Source: Rivularia sp. PCC 7116 (GTDB lineage: Bacteria; Cyanobacteriota; Cyanobacteriia; Cyanobacteriales; Nostocaceae). From it: a DNA stretch of 64,000 bases. Shown one piece after another: positions 1 through 10,342 of this stretch. Location: the NCBI RefSeq assembly GCF_000316665.1, contig NC_019678.1, forward strand, positions 5,394,001 through 5,458,000, written 5' to 3'. Below the pieces are notes generated by a model that was not told the DNA's origin, ran no database searches, and saw only the letters and a list, made by a program, of their open reading frames with translations. The translations under genes and the position numbers were made by a program. Each line of letters opens with the position of its first letter. The stretch's first letter is position 1.

Positions 1-1407
1 GGAAGCTTACAAGCTCGTACTTTTTCTTTTGGTGATTCAGGAAATGTTAATGTTAATGCTTCCACTATAAAATTTATGGATAGTAATCCCGACCGTATCA
101 TTGGTTCTCTTGGGACTAGAACTTCTATCGGAAATGGAAATAGTGGTGACCTTACTATTAATACTAAAGTCCTTTCTGTAGATGGTGGTGGTGCAATTTC
201 AACTATTAATTTCGGAGCAAATGGAAACACCGGTAATCTTTTGATTAATGCTAGCGAATTAGTTGAATTAAGCGTTTTTGCATCTAATAATAATGATGCA
301 ACTATTACAACTAGTGTAGTTTCTTCGATGGGAAATGCAGGCAATATTGAGATTAATACTCCTCGTTTATCTATCTTCGGAGGAGCATTTATTGCTTCAT
401 CAACTTTTGGTGCTGGAAATAGTAGCGAAATTACAGTTAATGCATCGAATAGTGTTTTGTTAAGCGGTAGTCGTTTTAGAAGTGGTCGTACTGAACCTAG
501 CACTATCAATACTAGAGGTACATTATTACCACCATTCCTACGTCAAAGGTTTGGAATACCCGATAAAGTTACAGGAAATGCAGGTAGTATTAATATTAAT
601 ACACCCAAATTGTCAATTACTGATGGAGCCGAGCTTACGGTTAGTCACCAAAGCGTAGGCAATGCAGGTACATTAAAAGTTAATGCGGATTTTATATCTC
701 TAGATACAGGTGGACGTTTATCTGCTTCCACAGAATCTGGAGAAGGTGGAAACATCGATATTAGTGCAGCAGAGTTTTTAAGCCTACGTCGTGGAGCTTT
801 AATTAATACAGAATCTAAAGGTGTAGGAAATGGTGGTAATATCACCATTTATTCTCCTGTAATTGCCGGTTTTGAAAACAGTGATATTATCGCCAATGCA
901 GTTGAAGGTATGGGTGGTAATATTAACATTACAACTCAAGGTATTTTCGGTTTAGAATTCCGCGACGAACTAACTGAAGAAAGTGATATTACTGCGAGTT
1001 CTCAATTCGGTGTCAATGGTACAGTACAAATTAATAATATTAGTATCGATCCTAGTTCTGGTTTAGTAGAATTACCCGTAGCTCTATCTGATTCATCCCA
1101 ACAAATTGCGGCTGGATGTGCAAGTAATATCGGCAGTACTTTTATCGCTACTGGAAAAGGTGGAATACCGCAAAATCCAAATGAATATGTGAATAACAAT
1201 CTAAATTGGTTTGATATTCGAGATTTGTCGGCATTTCGTAAACCAAATAAGAATACCGTTGAAAATACACAAATATCAAATGAACGAGCCGTTCTAGAGG
1301 CTACTGGTTTTATACGTAATACGGAAGGAGAAATTGAACTTGTTGCTCTTAAGAATACATCTTTTACAACAAAACAAGCTGCTGAGTGCAGCGCAGCTAA
1401 CACTTAA
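1..1407 (+). CDS. Haemagglutinin-like (two-partner secretion) adhesin, 3' end only
   Basis: The reading frame is open from the first base, so only the C-terminal 468 residues are present; the methionine at 76 is internal. The protein is a long run of imperfect repeats of the type GNAGNIxINT, rich in N, G, S, I and T. This is characteristic of the beta-helical passenger of filamentous-haemagglutinin-like proteins that are abundant in filamentous cyanobacteria. The last 120 residues lose the repeat and contain two cysteines (AAGCASN and AAECSA). By family knowledge such proteins are exported by a TpsB-type outer-membrane partner and displayed at or released from the cell surface. The partner and the N-terminal secretion domain lie outside the window. 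A substrate or role in adhesion is inferred, not visible. Confidence 0.8.
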   Translation, partial: GSLQARTFSFGDSGNVNVNASTIKFMDSNPDRIIGSLGTRTSIGNGNSGDLTINTKVLSVDGGGAISTINFGANGNTGNLLINASELVELSVFASNNNDATITTSVVSSMGNAGNIEINTPRLSIFGGAFIASSTFGAGNSSEITVNASNSVLLSGSRFRSGRTEPSTINTRGTLLPPFLRQRFGIPDKVTGNAGSININTPKLSITDGAELTVSHQSVGNAGTLKVNADFISLDTGGRLSASTESGEGGNIDISAAEFLSLRRGALINTESKGVGNGGNITIYSPVIAGFENSDIIANAVEGMGGNINITTQGIFGLEFRDELTEESDITASSQFGVNGTVQINNISIDPSSGLVELPVALSDSSQQIAAGCASNIGSTFIATGKGGIPQNPNEYVNNNLNWFDIRDLSAFRKPNKNTVENTQISNERAVLEATGFIRNTEGEIELVALKNTSFTTKQAAECSAANT

Positions 1408-1680
1408 TAGCATAGGTTACTTAGCACTTTGCGAACGCCATAATTAAGAAGAGTCGGCAAACTTAATTGTTTCTAATTTGGCTTAGATTTAGTTGCATTT
1501 TTATCCGATTTTTAGGGATAGAGATAATACTAAAGCAACATTTTTAGCTAACAGTAAATAAAAACAATAATTAAAATATTACTGTCACAAAGAAGTTAGA
1601 TAGTTGCTCTATGAAATATGGTTCTAATTCCCTAAAACTAAAGGTAATTCGTGTCTATGTAAATAAATAGTAACTGATAA

Positions 1681-2817
<1,137 letters not shown>

Positions 2818-2836
2818 TTAACTTATTAAACCAAAT

Positions 2837-3295
2837 TTAGAACAAATCGGAACTATCATCATCAATTTCAGCATCCCATTTAGCCGATAATACTTGGTCC
2901 ATCATGGCTTCGATAGCGTTCGTATTCCAGCAACGTTCTTGCCGCTCCTGCATTGGAGTCGAAAGGGGAATTAAGCGCAAACGCATGTCTTCCTGAACTA
3001 AATCAAAGCAAGCTTCCTGCTCAGATGATTGCTGAAGTTCTAAATAGTCAAAACTGTAGACGTTTAAATAAAGAGCATTGTTTGCGACTAATGTAGAGCG
3101 TCGGGGATTTGCGAAAACTTCCATTACATCCCCTTCACCCTCCCCACAAACCTCACCATCTTGGGTGTAAGCATAGCGGACACGACCTAAATCCGCCAGT
3201 AATCGTCGTATATCAAGTTTATTTACGATGACACCTGTATTGACGATGCATGGAGCTGGTATTTTGGCAGAAGGTAGATGGTGATTCATAATCAA
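2837..3295 (-). CDS. Conserved cyanobacterial protein of unknown function
   Basis: A 152-residue acidic, soluble protein with no signal peptide or membrane segment. I do not recognise a named domain. The central part (GEGDVMEVFANPRRSTLVAN, then LYLNVYSFDYLEL) looks like a compact beta-rich fold, and the end is strongly acidic (DAEIDDDSSDLF). The starting codons encode MIMNHH, so translation may begin at either of two ATGs. It lies 52 bp upstream of tgt on the same strand, which suggests a shared transcript, but this does not define a role. Codon use resembles the neighbours, so it looks like a resident gene. Confidence 0.75.
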   Translation of the reverse strand: MIMNHHLPSAKIPAPCIVNTGVIVNKLDIRRLLADLGRVRYAYTQDGEVCGEGEGDVMEVFANPRRSTLVANNALYLNVYSFDYLELQQSSEQEACFDLVQEDMRLRLIPLSTPMQERQERCWNTNAIEAMMDQVLSAKWDAEIDDDSSDLF

Positions 3296-3663
3296 ATAGC
3301 TTTTTGAGCAAAGGTGAAGTACAACGTTATAGCCTGCATAACTAATGAATCAGCGGTAATCTGTGCCCTGCAATATATAAATATCAGATTTTGGAGGCAA
3401 TTGTTTAAACTCGCTGATATTAATTATTAGCTTTTTTTTTCAAAGTACAAAAAACACTACCACCGATTGAAATGCATTTTTTTATGCTTCATGAAAATGT
3501 TACAATTTTTACTTATTTATTTTTTGCTACTTAGATAAGCATAACAAATTTTTTGGCTCAGTTTCTCATACAAGTAAATCTTATTTCAAGTTTTAAAATT
3601 TGATACTGTTATTTGTGCGGTAATCATGGGTGCCATTGTTTTATATCTACTTAGGTAATTATT
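3296..3663. other. Divergent intergenic region upstream of cobS
   Basis: This 368-bp AT-rich gap separates the minus-strand unknown gene from plus-strand cobS and must hold both promoters. I looked for a cobalamin riboswitch because cobS is a cobalamin gene, but saw no B12-box-like GCCACTG core or convincing conserved helices. A run of nine T residues lies near 3430. No further small gene is supported. Confidence 0.4.
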
Positions 3664-4455
3664 TTGACAAGTATGAATGCTCAATACCTGTGGTGGAAAA
3701 ATCAATTTTTAAATATGGTTGCAAGTATTATATTTTATACGTCTATACCGGTACCTTATTTAGAAAGATTGGAGTTTGCTAATGTATCCCGTTATGCAAC
3801 TTTGATTGGAATCATAATCGGAGGAATCTTAGGATTATTTGATATTGTAGCCAATTTTTTGGGAATGTCAGTACTTACTCGCAGTGCATTGACGATCGCG
3901 ATTTGGATTGCGATTACAGGAGGGCTACATTTAGATGGAGCAATGGATACCGCCGACGGGTTAGCGGTAATGGATAAAGAACGGCGACTGGAAGTAATGA
4001 GCGATAGCGCAACAGGAGCCTTTGGAGCAATGGCTGCCATTGTAATAGTCCTGCTTAAAACCTTAGCTTTAACAGAAATACAACAAAATCGTTGGTTAAT
4101 ATTAATGGCTGCTTGCGCCTGGGGACGTTGGGGTCAGATGTTGGCTATACAAAGATATGATTATCTAAAACCAACTGGTAAGGGCGCATTTCACAAGCAA
4201 GCCATTCGCTCCTATGCTGACGTTTTACCTTCAGCTTTGCTGCTAATAAGTTTAAGTTGTGTAAAGCTTGTATTTAGCCAATTTAATCAAAATAACCTAT
4301 TGATAGCAATAAGCATGACAATTGTAGGAATTACAATTGCTTTCCTAACAGGTACTTGGTTTAACCATAAATTAGGTGGTCATACGGGCGATACTTATGG
4401 CGCAGTCGTAGAATGGACTGAAGCGCTCTTTATCTGCGCTATGACAATGCTATGA
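3664..4455 (+). CDS. cobS: Adenosylcobinamide-GDP ribazoletransferase (cobalamin synthase)
   Basis: CobS joins adenosylcobinamide-GDP to alpha-ribazole (phosphate), the last assembly step of the B12 nucleotide loop, in the membrane. The 263-residue product has the family signature [15 protein letters not shown] followed by an SDSATGAFG segment that lines the metal site, and about six hydrophobic stretches. It ends with the usual HTGDTYGAV motif and a final hydrophobic segment. The start chosen is TTG at 3664, which sits 7 nt after an AGG. An ATG three codons later (3673) is the alternative. No other cobalamin genes are adjacent, which is common in cyanobacteria. Confidence 0.95.
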   Translation: MTSMNAQYLWWKNQFLNMVASIIFYTSIPVPYLERLEFANVSRYATLIGIIIGGILGLFDIVANFLGMSVLTRSALTIAIWIAITGGLHLDGAMDTADGLAVMDKERRLEVMSDSATGAFGAMAAIVIVLLKTLALTEIQQNRWLILMAACAWGRWGQMLAIQRYDYLKPTGKGAFHKQAIRSYADVLPSALLLISLSCVKLVFSQFNQNNLLIAISMTIVGITIAFLTGTWFNHKLGGHTGDTYGAVVEWTEALFICAMTML

Positions 4456-4521
4456 GCAGTACCAGACAGTTAACAGTGAGCAGTGAACAGTTATCAATCA
4501 ATAACTTTTCTAATTCTCAAT

Positions 4522-4557
4522 TCCTAACTCCTAACTCCTAACTCCTAACTCCTAACT
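4522..4557. repeat. Tandem heptamer repeat (CCTAACT)n
   Basis: Five head-to-tail copies of CCTAACT fill the end of the gap between convergent cobS and the PPC-domain gene and run into the latter's stop codon. An AGTGAAC-type stretch lies just before it at 4475-4493. Such short tandem repeats are typical of heterocystous cyanobacteria. Confidence 0.85.
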
Positions 4558-5026
4558 ACTTAACCGGCTTCAATCGAGTTACTTTCAATTTAAAGCTGCC
4601 GATTCCAGTTTCCCCGAAGGAGCGAACGCGAACAATATAAGTTCCAGCTTTTGTTACGCGGGTGAAGAGTAAGGAATTACTGCTACCGTCGGGGCCATCA
4701 TCATTTTCTGCAATTGTCGAACCGTCGGGAGCAAGCAGGGTGATAATACTATCAAAGCTATCTGAGGAGAGGTCAATAGCTAAGTTATCACCTTTGGCTA
4801 GCTTCACCATATAATCGCGAGCGAAGCCGCCTTGTCCCGTTGGGATATCTTTATCGGAGAGCGCGTCGGAAATTTCGTAAGTGGCGGGTAAAGGTATGGG
4901 ATTATAAAATTTATTTGCTTGCTTATTTGTTTGAGCAAAAGCTGTTGTTGTACTTATACCAAGTACCAGCAATGTAGCAGGAACCAATCCAAATTGTCCT
5001 AAACCCAGAGCTTTAGACTTACTCAT
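4556..5026 (-). CDS. Secreted protein with a pre-peptidase C-terminal (PPC) type domain
   Basis: The 156-residue protein begins with a signal peptide (hydrophobic residues about 10-30, ending TAFAQ). After a linker, residues about 60-150 form a beta-rich domain with the PPC pattern: a YMVKLAKGDNLAIDL strand, a DSIITLLAPDGS segment, acidic ENDDGPDG turns, and a closing TYIVRVRSF strand. In larger proteins this domain is found at the end of secreted peptidases and aids secretion or binding, but here it stands alone, so no enzymatic role is indicated. It is convergent with cobS, and comF lies upstream on the same strand across a 71-bp gap. Confidence 0.8.
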   Translation of the reverse strand: MSKSKALGLGQFGLVPATLLVLGISTTTAFAQTNKQANKFYNPIPLPATYEISDALSDKDIPTGQGGFARDYMVKLAKGDNLAIDLSSDSFDSIITLLAPDGSTIAENDDGPDGSSNSLLFTRVTKAGTYIVRVRSFGETGIGSFKLKVTRLKPVK

Positions 5027-5097
5027 GATTGTATGTAGTTTTCCTGTAAAAAGAATCTTAATGTTGGTTAATTATAATTTTTATTAGGCAAACTTGC

Positions 5098-5772
5098 CTA
5101 TGAATTATTTTTATAGTTTCCTTTTGAAGGAACAGCGACAGCTGCAACTCCTGAAACAATAATTTTATATTTGTTTAAAGTTTCTATAGCAGATTTTACG
5201 GTTGCACCCGTTGTGTAAATATCGTCAACTAAAATTACCGGAACATTTGGAAGTTGGCGAAAATCTTTTCCGATATCAAAGGCTTGATTTAAGTTTTGTT
5301 TTCGCTCCGTTGCTGATAGTCCAAATAGTGCTTCAGTTTCTTTTATCCTTTTTAATCCGTTTAGTTTTAATTTTAACCCAGTTGTCTGACAAAAGCTTTT
5401 CGCAATTAGTGCCGCTTGGTTGAAACCTCGTTTTTCTTGTTTATCCGGGTGCATCGGAATCGGAACTACTATGAAAGAATTTTCATTTCCGTATTCTTGC
5501 AGCCATGCTTCTCCCAACCATTCACCTAGGGGGCGAGCAATTTCTGGATGATTGTCATATTTCATTGTCGTTATTGCCCGTTTGATAGCTCCCCCATAGG
5601 CTCCCCAAGCAATTATTGGTAAAGAATTGTCTTTACGTTGATTCGGGCTGGTTAAACGACACTTTTGTAACTGTTTTTCGCAATATTCACAAAATTCTTG
5701 CGAAGCAGGGCGCTTACATAAAGGACAATTTGATTGTAAAAAAAGATTAAGAAAGCTTTTCCAAATTTGCAT
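5098..5772 (-). CDS. comF: ComF family phosphoribosyltransferase-like protein
   Basis: The 224-residue product has an N-terminal zinc-ribbon-like double CxxC (CPLCKRPASQEFCEYC) and a C-terminal type I phosphoribosyltransferase domain with the PRPP loop VILVDDIYTTGATV. This arrangement is that of ComF/GntX proteins. In naturally transformable bacteria ComF is needed for DNA uptake, where it acts on the inner side of the membrane with the ComFA helicase. Cyanobacterial homologues are thought to have a similar role in competence. The length is normal and both key motifs are intact. No other competence gene is nearby. Confidence 0.88.
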   Translation of the reverse strand: MQIWKSFLNLFLQSNCPLCKRPASQEFCEYCEKQLQKCRLTSPNQRKDNSLPIIAWGAYGGAIKRAITTMKYDNHPEIARPLGEWLGEAWLQEYGNENSFIVVPIPMHPDKQEKRGFNQAALIAKSFCQTTGLKLKLNGLKRIKETEALFGLSATERKQNLNQAFDIGKDFRQLPNVPVILVDDIYTTGATVKSAIETLNKYKIIVSGVAAVAVPSKGNYKNNS

Positions 5773-5858
5773 TTATATAGAGAAATTGGGGCATGGCGGA
5801 TTGGGCATTGGGCATGGGAAGATAAGGAGAAGGTAATTGGTAATTATTAACTCCTAAC

Positions 5859-6341
5859 TCATAACTCTTTAAAGTAAACGCGATCGCAGCGTTCTGTTTC
5901 TACACCTGTTGCAGCTTTGTAACCGTTGTTTTCATAAAGCTTGACGGCTTCACTCAAGACACTGGCGGTTTCAATCCAAATTTGTTTGAAACCACAACAG
6001 GTAATTGCTGCTTCCAACTGTTGTAACAGAAATTTCCCCAATCCATAACCTCTGGCTTTGGGCAATAAATACATTTTGCGTATCTCTACAGAATTTTCGC
6101 CGCGCTTGATGGGATAGTAAGCCCCCGTGCCTACAATTTCACCAAGGTATTCTATTACCCAAAATTCTCCACCGTTATTTAAGTAAAAATCTTCAACTTC
6201 CAAGACATCTCGATCTGCACCATCCGCTTCCCAGCCCAAACTGTATTCCGATAATACACAACGAATTACCTCAGCAGCAGAATCGCGATCGCTTGGCTTC
6301 CATTGACGAATTAAAAAATCTCGAAAATAAAGACTTATCAT
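5859..6341 (-). CDS. GNAT family N-acetyltransferase
   Basis: A 160-residue single-domain GNAT protein. The acetyl-CoA binding region is the MYLLPKARGYGLGKFLLQQL segment (residues about 91-110), with the R/Q-x-x-G-x-G/A pattern present as ARGYGLG, followed by the conserved ENNGY motif near residue 135. The acceptor substrate cannot be told from the sequence. It lies between comF and miaE on the same strand, with gaps of 86 and 145 bp. The upstream gap is made of tandem AGTGAAC-type heptamers. The start ATG is at 6341. Confidence 0.85.
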   Translation of the reverse strand: MISLYFRDFLIRQWKPSDRDSAAEVIRCVLSEYSLGWEADGADRDVLEVEDFYLNNGGEFWVIEYLGEIVGTGAYYPIKRGENSVEIRKMYLLPKARGYGLGKFLLQQLEAAITCCGFKQIWIETASVLSEAVKLYENNGYKAATGVETERCDRVYFKEL

Positions 6342-6343
6342 TT

Positions 6344-6404
6344 CAGTGAGCAGTGAGCAGTGAACAGTGAACAGTGAACAGTTAAGAGTTAGAAGTTAGG
6401 AGTT
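6344..6404. repeat. Tandem heptamer repeat of AGTGAGC/AGTGAAC type
   Basis: About eight degenerate 7-bp units run through the short gap between the acetyltransferase gene and miaE, grading from AGTGAGC to AGTGAAC to AGTTAGG. They lie just upstream of the acetyltransferase start. The region also has CCCAATGCGCC-type dispersed sequence after it. Confidence 0.8.
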
Positions 6405-6486
6405 TTGAGCGAATCGAAAGTAGTGTCTCATTCCCGTTTTCACAATCTTCCCAATGCGCCATGCCCTATCCCTAATGCCCAAACTG

Positions 6487-7086
6487 TTAACTATGAATCC
6501 TTGGCTCATAGTAAAGGGTTGCAAGTATTTCACTTTCTGCAATGGATAATTCATCCAACCTTTGCATGACAATTTCACGGTCATAGTAAGTATCTGCAAG
6601 CACCCAGTAAATACCATAATGCCGTGCTTCCGATGCCATTAAACCTTGGTAAAATTTGGCTAAGTCTGGCTCGGGACAATGTTGAGCTAATAATCCTAAG
6701 CGCTCGTGACTGCGAGCTTCTATTAAAGCACTAACAAGTAGAGAATCTAAAAATCGATTGGGTTCGGTGGGACGTATTTGAGCTTTTAGTTTTGCACCAT
6801 AAGGGGGAGGCGTAACTGGGCGTAAAGCAATACCTCGTTTGTCTAACCACTGATTCACTTGCTCGAAATGTTCTAATTCTTCTTTGGCAATTTTAGTTAA
6901 TTCCTTGACCATTTTGGCATTTGAAGGGTAGCGAAACATAAAGGCTATTGCTGCTGATGCTGCTTTACGCTCGCATTGAGAATGATCGAGTAATATTTCG
7001 TCTAAGTTCGATATTGCTAAATCTACCCAAGCTGGTAAGGTAGGTTGCTTGAGGATATTGATTGTTGGTAGCACGTTCGTTAGCAC
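6487..7086 (-). CDS. miaE: tRNA 2-methylthio-N6-isopentenyl-adenosine-37 hydroxylase (MiaE)
   Basis: MiaE is a non-haem di-iron monooxygenase that hydroxylates the isopentenyl group of ms2i6A37 in tRNA. The 199-residue product has the ferritin-like helical layout with the iron-ligand motif KIAKEELEHFEQV (E-x-x-H) near residues 70-80. A second motif, EARSHERLGLL, comes later, with EARHYGIYW as the third. Translation starts at a GTG at 7086; no ATG is available nearby without losing conserved sequence. It adds a third tRNA-modification gene to tgt and queA, but these are separate transcription units. Confidence 0.9.
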   Translation of the reverse strand: MLTNVLPTINILKQPTLPAWVDLAISNLDEILLDHSQCERKAASAAIAFMFRYPSNAKMVKELTKIAKEELEHFEQVNQWLDKRGIALRPVTPPPYGAKLKAQIRPTEPNRFLDSLLVSALIEARSHERLGLLAQHCPEPDLAKFYQGLMASEARHYGIYWVLADTYYDREIVMQRLDELSIAESEILATLYYEPRIHS

Positions 7087-7600
7087 GCTAATAATTGGAA
7101 AAATTATAAAGTAATATACAGCTTTCTATTTTATAGGGATTTCGCAACAAAGATAATTATTGAGGTTTTAGTCAAAGCTGAAATTTTCGTCTTTATTTGT
7201 TCGCTGCAAAGAAATCAAGTTCGAGTATTTTGCGATCCAAGATGAGATTTCATCTATTTAATGTTTGCTAAATTACATTTACATTATAAATTTTCTATAT
7301 TAATTAAGCCTATGTACCTCTTATTACTTACATTTACGAAATTATTCGTAATTATTTAGTTTATTACAGATAGTTAAATAGAACTAAATAGTCGCAAAAT
7401 CAAGCTTATGTGGCAATATTTGAGCCTTTGATGCTGGAGAAGTTATTTCTAGAAAAAAGATTGTTTTGTGACTCAAATTATTCATACGAAAGATTTATAG
7501 GAAATATTTAGTAAGGATTAGTTGATTCAGAAATGCGCTTTGATTTGGAGTTTAGACGACCAAATTTTCTATTTGCCCAGAATTCAATGTTTAAGGGGGA
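7087..7600. other. AT-rich intergenic region between divergent miaE and CsgG-like gene
   Basis: This 514-bp gap holds the promoters of two divergent genes. I see no open reading frame with coding character, no RNA gene and no strong hairpin. The last 20 bp include the purine-rich AAGGGGGA that serves as ribosome binding site for the gene starting at 7601. Confidence 0.4.
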
Positions 7601-8890
7601 ATGATGAATTACACTTTTGTTCGTCGCATGACTTCAGCTATTATTGCCCCATTATTTTCTTTAAGCTTTGGAATTGGTCATATTAAACCGGTTAATGCTG
7701 AAAATATCAAAACGTTAACTTTTTGTCAGCAACACAAATCTTTATTCCATCTAAATGAAGGAGCGGAAAGAAAGGTAAGAATTGCCGTATTTGATATTGA
7801 TATTATTAGTCCCACTAGCATATCAAACCAATTTGCTGAAGAAAAACATGTATTTAAAGGAGTTGGCAAGATACTAGCAAACGAGCTAGCTAAAGAAAAT
7901 AATTTTAGAATAGTTAATTGGAGTCAAATAAGTCCTAAAAGTTCTCCACCTCAAAGGGGTGGAAATTTCCCCACATCTCAAAAGCCTATAAAAGTAGAGG
8001 AATTACGAAATCTACGTCAAAAATATGGAGTTGAAGCAGTACTAATTGGTACTATCAATTACTTTCAGGTTAATGGAGAACGAGGACAAAGTTTTTTAGG
8101 ATTTGGAAATACTAAAAATGATAATGAAGTTCGAGTAAATTTAAATTTTTCGGTAGTCGATACTAATACAGGTGACGTTGTAATACCAACTGAAGGTAAA
8201 GGTCGTGGTAGTAAGACATATACTAATATTACTGTACCCAGTATTAATGTCAGCATCCTTAATAAAATTGATAGAGATTTAGACATAAATAGTAATCTCT
8301 GGAATTCTAAAACAAGAGGCTCTACCATCGAATTCACCCTGAATAGTAATGATGAGCCACAAACTATTGTCTCTTCTAGCAATAATAATATTATTCAAAA
8401 ACTACTAGCTCTAGCAGTTGAAGATTCAATTAAACAAATCTCTAACCAATTAAATACTCGTTCTGGTGAATTAGCTTGTTTAGTAAGAAAGCCTACTTTA
8501 ATTGCTGATGTTGATAAATATAACAGAAATCAGGTTATTTTAAACAAAGGTACTTTGCACGGTTACTGTCAGGGTATGACTTTTTCTATCGAACGTTCTC
8601 CTCAACCAGTAAAAGATCCAGCCACCGGACGTATACTTCGTTTTAAAACTGAAAAAGTTGGTGAAATTACGCTTTCTGAGGTTGATGCACAGTCTAGTGT
8701 CGGAAGTGGTTATTCCGAATTTGGTAAATTTTTTAGGGTAAAAGATATAGCCAAGTTAACTAATCGTAATTGTTCCGATTCGTCGAATAAGAATGATTCG
8801 GCTTCTTCAGTTAAAAAGGTATTACCTTCTACTAAATCTGTTGAATTTAATAATGTTGATTCTAATATTAACAATGTCAAGAGTGAATAA
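7601..8890 (+). CDS. CsgG/FlgT-like exported protein
   Basis: The 429-residue protein starts with a signal-peptide-like hydrophobic segment (residues about 10-32, ending PVNAEN). Residues 58-180 resemble the CsgG/HfaB fold: RIAVFDIDIIS, a GVGKILANELAKENNFRIVNW segment split by a short proline-rich loop, then LRQKYGVEAVLIGTINYF. The C-terminal part has LNKGTLHGYCQGMTFSIERS, like the FlgT/OmpA-linked C-terminal module that binds envelope structures. A typical lipoprotein cysteine is not seen, so outer-membrane pore formation as in curli export is uncertain. AAGGGGGA precedes the ATG pair at 7601/7604. The family call is by pattern only. Confidence 0.6.
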   Translation: MMNYTFVRRMTSAIIAPLFSLSFGIGHIKPVNAENIKTLTFCQQHKSLFHLNEGAERKVRIAVFDIDIISPTSISNQFAEEKHVFKGVGKILANELAKENNFRIVNWSQISPKSSPPQRGGNFPTSQKPIKVEELRNLRQKYGVEAVLIGTINYFQVNGERGQSFLGFGNTKNDNEVRVNLNFSVVDTNTGDVVIPTEGKGRGSKTYTNITVPSINVSILNKIDRDLDINSNLWNSKTRGSTIEFTLNSNDEPQTIVSSSNNNIIQKLLALAVEDSIKQISNQLNTRSGELACLVRKPTLIADVDKYNRNQVILNKGTLHGYCQGMTFSIERSPQPVKDPATGRILRFKTEKVGEITLSEVDAQSSVGSGYSEFGKFFRVKDIAKLTNRNCSDSSNKNDSASSVKKVLPSTKSVEFNNVDSNINNVKSE

Positions 8891-9018
8891 TATATACTTG
8901 CTTAAATATTCAGAATTAATCAGTTTATTATAGATAATTATTTTGCACTTTATCACTAAGTTGCTTTAATAAACTCTGCTGATTCGTTAAAAATTAAGTC
9001 CAAAAGCGATACCAAATT

Positions 9019-9045
9019 TAGAGACGTAGCAGTGCTACGTCTCTA
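9019..9045. repeat. Perfect palindrome of a dispersed AGAGACG...CGTCTCT repeat family
   Basis: The arms AGAGACGTAGC and GCTACGTCTCT form a near-perfect 27-bp hairpin directly after the 3' end of queA. It has no run of T on the minus-strand side, so it is a poor Rho-independent terminator and more likely a dispersed palindromic repeat. Related degenerate copies occur near 10171, 11270, 23661 and 30730. Confidence 0.7.
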
Positions 9046-9057
9046 CATCAAATCAGG

Positions 9058-10107
9058 TTACAAAATTAAATTCAGATCGCCAAATTCATGCCACAGATAA
9101 CCGCGTTGTACTGCATCTTCGTAAGCAACCTGAATTTGCTCTGCACTTAGAAATGCCGTCAATAAGTCTAAGTGGCTGGCTTCTGGTTCGTGCATTCCCG
9201 TCAGCAATCCATCTACTATCTTTAATTGATGTTCTGCTGATATATGCAACCTGGTATAACTATGTTGCGGTTTAATTAAACCTTCAATATCTACGGCTGA
9301 TTCTAAGGCTCTGACTACGGTAGTTCCGACAGCTATTATTCTTCCTCCTTCTTGACGAACTCGATTAATTTTCTTCGCTGCTGTTTCGCTAATAAAATAC
9401 TCTTCTTCGGAAGCTGGATGGAGAGCGTCTAGTTCGTCATCCATATAGGAAGATAATCCTGTATGTAAAACGATTTGTGCTGTCTCGATACCTTTCCTTT
9501 TCAAGTCGAATAATAGCTTCCAAGTAAAAGCCCTTCCCGCTGATGGCATTTCTGCCGAACCCGGTTCCTTAGCGTAAACGGTTTGATAGTAGTCTAAATC
9601 CCAAGGTTTAGATACATATTCATAACGAATCGGATTCCCCAAACGATAAATAGAATCCATTAATTGAGTACCCGCTAAGGAAAAACTAATTTTCCACAAA
9701 CGAGGAATATGAATATCTTGATTTTCTACCTTTGCAGTTAAACCTTCTCCAAAATCTAAATTCATCCCTTCTTGCAAACCGCAAGCAAAAGGATTACCCT
9801 GCTGACACATCAGTAAAGCCAGCCAGGAATCATCGGGAAGATGCTGCGCTAAGCGGATTTCAAGATATTTATCAAGAGTGCAATCGCAACCTTGAAGAGA
9901 AGCTGGAAGGGTACGACTAGTATTGAAGATTAATAAATCACCAGGGCGCAGAAATTCACTGATGCCGTTAAAACGGGAGTGATCAACCTCGCCAGAATTA
10001 CGATTGATAGTCATCAACCGCACTCCATCGCGGGCTATTCCCCTCCGCTCTGGTGGCTCTTTGGCGGAGAGTTCCGCCGGAAGTAAAAAAGTAAAGGGTG
10101 TTGACAT
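9058..10107 (-). CDS. queA: S-adenosylmethionine:tRNA ribosyltransferase-isomerase
   Basis: QueA transfers and isomerises the ribosyl part of SAM onto preQ1-34 in tRNA, forming epoxyqueuosine, the step after Tgt. The 349-residue length is normal. Conserved family segments are LIFNTSRTLPASL, the YQTVYAKEPGSAEMPSAGRAFT block, IVLHTGLSSY, and VGTTVVRALES. The final HEFGDLNLIL matches the usual QueA end (F-G-D-x-x-L-I). The start ATG at 10107 gives MSTPFTFLLPAELSAKEPPERR, which aligns with the canonical N-terminus. With tgt at 1.7 kb the window holds two consecutive enzymes of queuosine formation, in separate units. Confidence 0.97.
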   Translation of the reverse strand: MSTPFTFLLPAELSAKEPPERRGIARDGVRLMTINRNSGEVDHSRFNGISEFLRPGDLLIFNTSRTLPASLQGCDCTLDKYLEIRLAQHLPDDSWLALLMCQQGNPFACGLQEGMNLDFGEGLTAKVENQDIHIPRLWKISFSLAGTQLMDSIYRLGNPIRYEYVSKPWDLDYYQTVYAKEPGSAEMPSAGRAFTWKLLFDLKRKGIETAQIVLHTGLSSYMDDELDALHPASEEEYFISETAAKKINRVRQEGGRIIAVGTTVVRALESAVDIEGLIKPQHSYTRLHISAEHQLKIVDGLLTGMHEPEASHLDLLTAFLSAEQIQVAYEDAVQRGYLWHEFGDLNLIL

Positions 10108-10342
10108 AATATCTCAACTATTTTCAATGAATCGTGTATTTGATTACAGTTTTGATGGCATTATGCAATATAGAGACGGGGCGCAGTACTACGTTTTATA
10201 GTCGTTTCTAGAAAAATTAGCCAGTCAAAATTAATCCAATCGACTATTAATCTGTTTGATTAATTTTAATGAACCGCACCTACGGTGAATGTCTCGTCTT
10301 TTCGCAAAATTAAAGGAGGCTTGGTATATAACGTTTTCTAGA

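Noticed and set aside
1408-1680. psbK gene near tgt, as in some cyanobacteria
   Set aside because: I looked for the PsbK end pattern on the strand of tgt and for a short hydrophobic frame; none is present.
3296-3663. Possible cobalamin riboswitch before cobS
   Set aside because: No B12-box-like core or typical helices were seen in the gap.
4522-4557. CCTAACT array as a CRISPR-like array
   Set aside because: The unit is only 7 bp with no spacers; it is a tandem heptamer repeat common in Nostocales.
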